From positions 22,654,428 through 22,718,427 of the forward strand of contig NC_064759.1 in assembly GCF_011397635.1 (NCBI RefSeq): 64,000 nucleotides of DNA, given 5' to 3'. This DNA comes from Epinephelus fuscoguttatus. Lineage: Eukaryota; Chordata; Actinopteri; Perciformes; Serranidae. Within the stretch, counting starts at the first letter, position 1. Each line of letters begins with the position of its first letter. This document shows, one piece after another, positions 60,601-64,000 of the stretch. The notes below the pieces were generated by a model. The model was not told the DNA's origin, did not search any database, and saw only the letters and a program-made list of their open reading frames with translations. The translations under genes and the position numbers were made by a program.

Positions 60601-61433
60601 ATTCTCCCTGAGGGCTGAATGCAATAATAGTACAGTGCAACAGCCGCCCGTCTCTGTTTGCCCAGTATGCCGCGCAGATGGACGTGTTGAGAGTTCATGC
60701 TACATTACCAGCTGATTGGTCACGGCTGCAAAAGCTCCTCTTATCGTGGTCAGTCATACGGATCCGTACTTCTCTGTGTAAGTTACCCATAGGGAGCAGT
60801 AACCAGTGGACGGTAGAGCCGTGGTTTTGACCCTGAACCTGTTCTTATCCTGCTGGAAGACATGTTCAGGAAACCAGCAGGCAGCTCATCCACCAGCCCA
60901 GAAGCCCTTAACAGCAGGAGGAGTACCTCAGGTTTAAGTGAGCGGCCAAAAAGTCATTGTGGATTAGACTGACAGCATCATTCAAGTATGTACTGTGGTG
61001 ATTCCCAGGGAGTACGCGTTTTCTAATGGAAAAGCTCAATCTACTCAGGTAAATTCAACTAACTCAAATACAAATTAAAATTTGTAGTTGATTGGATAGA
61101 ATATACACGTTTGTGTTAAAGAGGAAAATAAACAGCCGATATGAGTAAAAATGGGTGTGGCTCTTTAGCAAATTAAATGTTTAAATTGCTTATCAACCTG
61201 AACCAGTTGTCACAATGTGTTGCAATGTGAAGAGCAGAGTGAAAACATGCCAACAAGCAAGCAAAGTTGAAATGTGCAGCTAACATGTAATAGATACATG
61301 AAATAGTGAATATGAATAAGATATACATTTTTGAAGTAGTGTTGATTTTTAGCTAAATGCATGGATAAAACATTAAGATACTTAGCTAAAAGTAATCAAT
61401 AAATATTTGAAATGGTTAGGTAAGACCTTAGAC

Positions 61434-61771
61434 CAGTGGTTCTCAACTGGTCCAGCCACAGGGCCCAGATTTCTCCTTAGTCATTAGGTCCACACGGTTT
61501 AATACATTCAGCACCATACTTGCAATTAGACATGTGATCAAGCTAGTGTGCTGTCTCTGTCAAGTATTTGTCCTTTAGTCACTCACTCCACAGCAGGAAA
61601 CAGCACTTAATAATAAAAGCTCTGTGCCGGAAATTCACTGTACTTTAAAATAAAGTGTGTTTTTTACATGTGAGCGAGTCACCTGCGGCCCAAACAGAAT
61701 TGACCTGCCACCAGCTTTTGGACCGTGACCCGCCAGCTTTTGGACCGTGACCCACCAGCTGGGAACCACTG
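61434..61771 (+). mobile_element. Non-autonomous hAT element (338 bp) with perfect 8-bp target duplication
   Basis: The ends CAGTGGTTCTCAACTGGT and ACCAGCTGGGAACCACTG form an 18-bp inverted repeat with two mismatches. Identical octamers ccttagac flank it at 61426-61433 and 61772-61779, the hAT hallmark. Near the right end 'ccagcttttggaccgtgacc' is duplicated in tandem. Same family, opposite orientation, as 14522-14849. It has no coding capacity. Confidence 0.92.
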
Positions 61772-63529
61772 CCTTAGACTGTAAAAGAAGTGGACGTAGT
61801 CACCATGACGTTACTCAGTGGTTTGTGGAGTACCAATTTGAAACCTCGAGTTTGGCAAATTGGCTGTTGCCATCTTGGATTTTTGAAGCCAAAAGTGACC
61901 TTATTTAATTTAGAGGGTGGAGCTTTGGAGGAGATGGGGGTAGATCCGACTGTGAACTCAAGGACACCGCTATGGTAGTGAGTAGTCCGTGAAAATGTAG
62001 CCAAGCTCTAAAGTATACCCTGCTTTCTCGTCTTTTTTACTCTAAATGGGACCATAATTTACAAAATAAACATCGTGTTGTGTTGGAGGAGACATGAAAC
62101 TAGCAATGGAGACCGTAAGCTCACTAGAAAAAAGTTTAATGAGGTGATAAATCAAGTTAGACGTAAGGTCATTTCTGCTGGCTGTAAATAAGAATGCATG
62201 TTTAAGGCACTTCTGCTTCGGCTTCACTGTTCAGACCCTGGCTAAAACTTATGGGTACACAGTTGAAATAATTAAACTTAACTGATAAATGTTTGAGCAT
62301 CTACCACCAGCAGTACAAATCCAAGCTTTACTAAAGCAACCTACACACTGACAAGCTGATTTTTGATCCACTTACCTTATAATCCATTCATAAGAACATA
62401 TTTGGTACAAGACATGTGTTGATGAAGAGGTACTTGAGTTCATCTGATTTGGCTGTGGAGGTACATCAGACAGAACATTTTGGGAACCACTCTACATGTA
62501 AAGCTTGGCCAGTGCTGCTGCTCTTCCACACTGGCGCGCAGCTGTCCTTCCCCAACATGGTTTGTTTACATTTCTCAGTCACCCACAGGAGCACTGTAAC
62601 GCCTGTAGTTCCACCAGCCTCCAACCACAGAGCCTCGCCCCTATGAACTGCCAGGCCTGGTTTTCAAAGCTGTGACTCAAATCCCTTTCAGCTTAACAAC
62701 ACGAGCAGTGAAAACAGTGGTGTCGGTGGTTATCTCACAGGTGAGAGCAATTATAACTGACGTCTCAATACAAGACAGACAGCTGGAAATCTGACACTGA
62801 CTATAGTACACAAAAAGCGCCCTTACAGGTGAGAGGGATTGTGTTGAAATGGTTTTTCGCCCAGTAGAAGCAGACAAGGCGGAGAGGTGCACAAAGCCAT
62901 GTTGACTGTAACTGACAACCAGTTTGAAGACTTGTGTTGTACTAATCCTCTGGTTACACAAGGTCATCATCACAGCTGATCAGTTTCGAATACTGCTCAG
63001 CTTGACACTTGTGGAGAGTACCTACACGTTACTGGTGGAGTTGCTTCAGATTGTAATGGGATTGGCGTTGCAGGAACCTCACCCATAACCTGGCATTCTC
63101 AGATCCACTGTGTTGTTTAAAGGGCCTGTGGAATGTGGAACAAATCCCCTCAGCTTTATCGGCCTGGGCGCACTCCCCATTGGCCAGGCTTAAGAGCCAG
63201 GGGCCTGCGCGGGAGCTTACAGAATTTCACATGGAGGCCAGAAACAGAGGAACATCCTGTTTGAGTCTAACCGCCTGTCCCACACTGGCTTTGATATGCC
63301 GGCACTTTGTCCACTCGCTTCTTTCTTGTTTGTCAGGGTGTGTGTAGTTGTAAGAGTATTTGAAATCCTGATTCTTTATGTCCCATCTAGTTTAAGTCTC
63401 GTGCTGCAATATATAAGTGATTATAAACTGATAAATAACTTGGTTGGAATACTTGTTTAAATAGTTTACTTAGCATATTCAGCAAAACATTTGCTGTGTT
63501 TTGGGCTGTTATGCAAAAAAAAAAAAAAA

Positions 63530-63650
63530 AGATATTCAAAGACGTCACCTTGGACACTGGGAAATTGTGACCGCATTTCTCTCAATTTCCTGACATTTTT
63601 TAGATTAAATGTTAAATCGATTAATTAAAATAGTGATTAATACAGTCAAA
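63530..63650. repeat. Fragment of the AATCGATTA-type MITE
   Basis: 'gacgtcaccttggacactgg', 'gaaattgtga', 'cctgacattttttagatt' and 'aaatcgattaatt' match the end portion of the family seen at 1024-1369 and 48855-49769. It is preceded by a run of A. Confidence 0.55.
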
Positions 63651-63833
63651 TATGAATATAATCATAAGTGGCAGTTTTTTTCTATTAGCTTCTTTGCATA
63701 TGATATTGATACACTGAGGGCAAAGACTACCAATGCTGCACAAATGCCTAATTTGTGCTATTTACAGGCTTTCCAGTCAATCAAATTGGAAACAAACGAA
63801 GGCCACTAAAGCGTTAAACACACCTCAAGTTGT

Positions 63834-64000
63834 GGGGTGTTGGTGGCTTAGTGGTAGAGCAGGCACCCCATGTACAAGGCTGTTGCCGCAGCGGCCCACG
63901 TTCAAATCCATCCTGTGGCCTTTTGCTGCATGTCATCCCCCCTTCTCTCTCCCCCTCTTTCATGCTTACCTGTCCTGTCCATTAAAGGCAAAATGCCCAA
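63834..64000 (+). mobile_element. tRNA-derived SINE, nearly complete, cut by the window edge
   Basis: Head GGGGTGTTGGTGGCTTAGTG with A-box TGGCTTAGTGG; a decayed B-box (CGTTCAAATCC, about 63899-63909); body 'ttttgctgcatgtcatcccc' and 'tctctccccctctttcatgc'; tail 'attaaaggcaaaatgccc'. This is a very common teleost SINE. Its head is the same as the fragment at 21078-21156. Confidence 0.88.

Larger units (their letters stand above)
47361..64000 (+). other. NKD2 intron 3 (part), with many repeats and no other gene seen
   Basis: No exon with plausible splice sites and NKD similarity, and no other protein, was recognised here. Named repeats are listed separately. Stretches that look non-repetitive and moderately GC-rich, and so might hold enhancers of a developmental gene, are about 50.3-51.0, 52.4-52.9, 58.1-58.8 and 63.0-63.4 kb. 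This is only an impression from composition. Confidence 0.6.

Noticed and set aside
47361-64000. Further NKD2 exons or a gene inside the intron
   Set aside because: Looked for the EF-hand motif and His-rich C-terminus of NKD2 and for any splice-consistent coding segment. None was found.
1-64000. A CRISPR array, LTR element or other bacterial- or virus-like system
   Set aside because: Regularly spaced direct repeats, long terminal repeats and Gag/Pol/Env-like frames were not seen. Repeats present are SINEs, DNA transposons, MITEs and microsatellites.

Overview
This window is vertebrate nuclear DNA, almost certainly from a spiny-rayed (percomorph) teleost. The genes have many short exons with GT-AG introns. 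The space between exons is AT-rich and full of repeats typical of fish: tRNA-derived SINEs, hAT and Tc1-like DNA transposons and many fold-back MITEs. All gene names rest on protein similarity recalled from known families plus gene order; no database was searched.

The gene order is CEP72 (+, 3' part only) - TPPP (-) - ZDHHC11 (-) - BRD9 (-) - TRIP13 (+) - NKD2 (+, first three coding exons only). Order and orientation are as I recall them for human 5p15.33, so this is a conserved vertebrate synteny block. By region: 1-3750 holds the last seven coding exons of CEP72. From 3750 to 6880 lies the convergent gap, probably the TPPP 3' UTR, with nested MITEs. TPPP occupies 6880-12112, with four coding exons including one of 14 nt. 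From 12113 to 20300 I see no gene, only repeats and a possible TPPP promoter near 19.5 kb. A broken Tc1-like transposon lies at 20307-21440. ZDHHC11 has ten coding exons at 23656-27100 and a CpG-containing promoter near 28.4 kb. BRD9 has 17 exons at 29135-35245. A short divergent promoter separates BRD9 from TRIP13, whose 13 coding exons lie at 35685-41486. The rest is the TRIP13-NKD2 intergenic region, NKD2 exons 1-3 (47006-47360), and more than 16 kb of NKD2 intron 3 running off the right edge.

Exon phases were checked at every internal junction of TPPP, ZDHHC11, BRD9 and TRIP13. The assembled reading frames are open, at 237, 408, 674 and 423 residues. The genes are not an operon and share no pathway: CEP72 is a centrosomal scaffold, TPPP binds microtubules, ZDHHC11 is a membrane palmitoyltransferase, BRD9 a chromatin reader of the non-canonical BAF complex, TRIP13 the HORMA-remodelling AAA+ ATPase, and NKD2 a membrane-anchored Wnt antagonist. 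The only evident regulatory coupling is the roughly 0.2-kb BRD9/TRIP13 divergent promoter.

The most unusual material is in the repeats. There are several nests of one element inside another, with readable target-site duplications. Two long inverted-repeat elements sit in the introns of ZDHHC11 and TRIP13 and would fold as dsRNA in the pre-mRNA. A Tc1-like copy has had its transposase core replaced by the head of a SINE. I saw no LTR retrovirus-like element, no CRISPR array and no convincing new protein-coding system.
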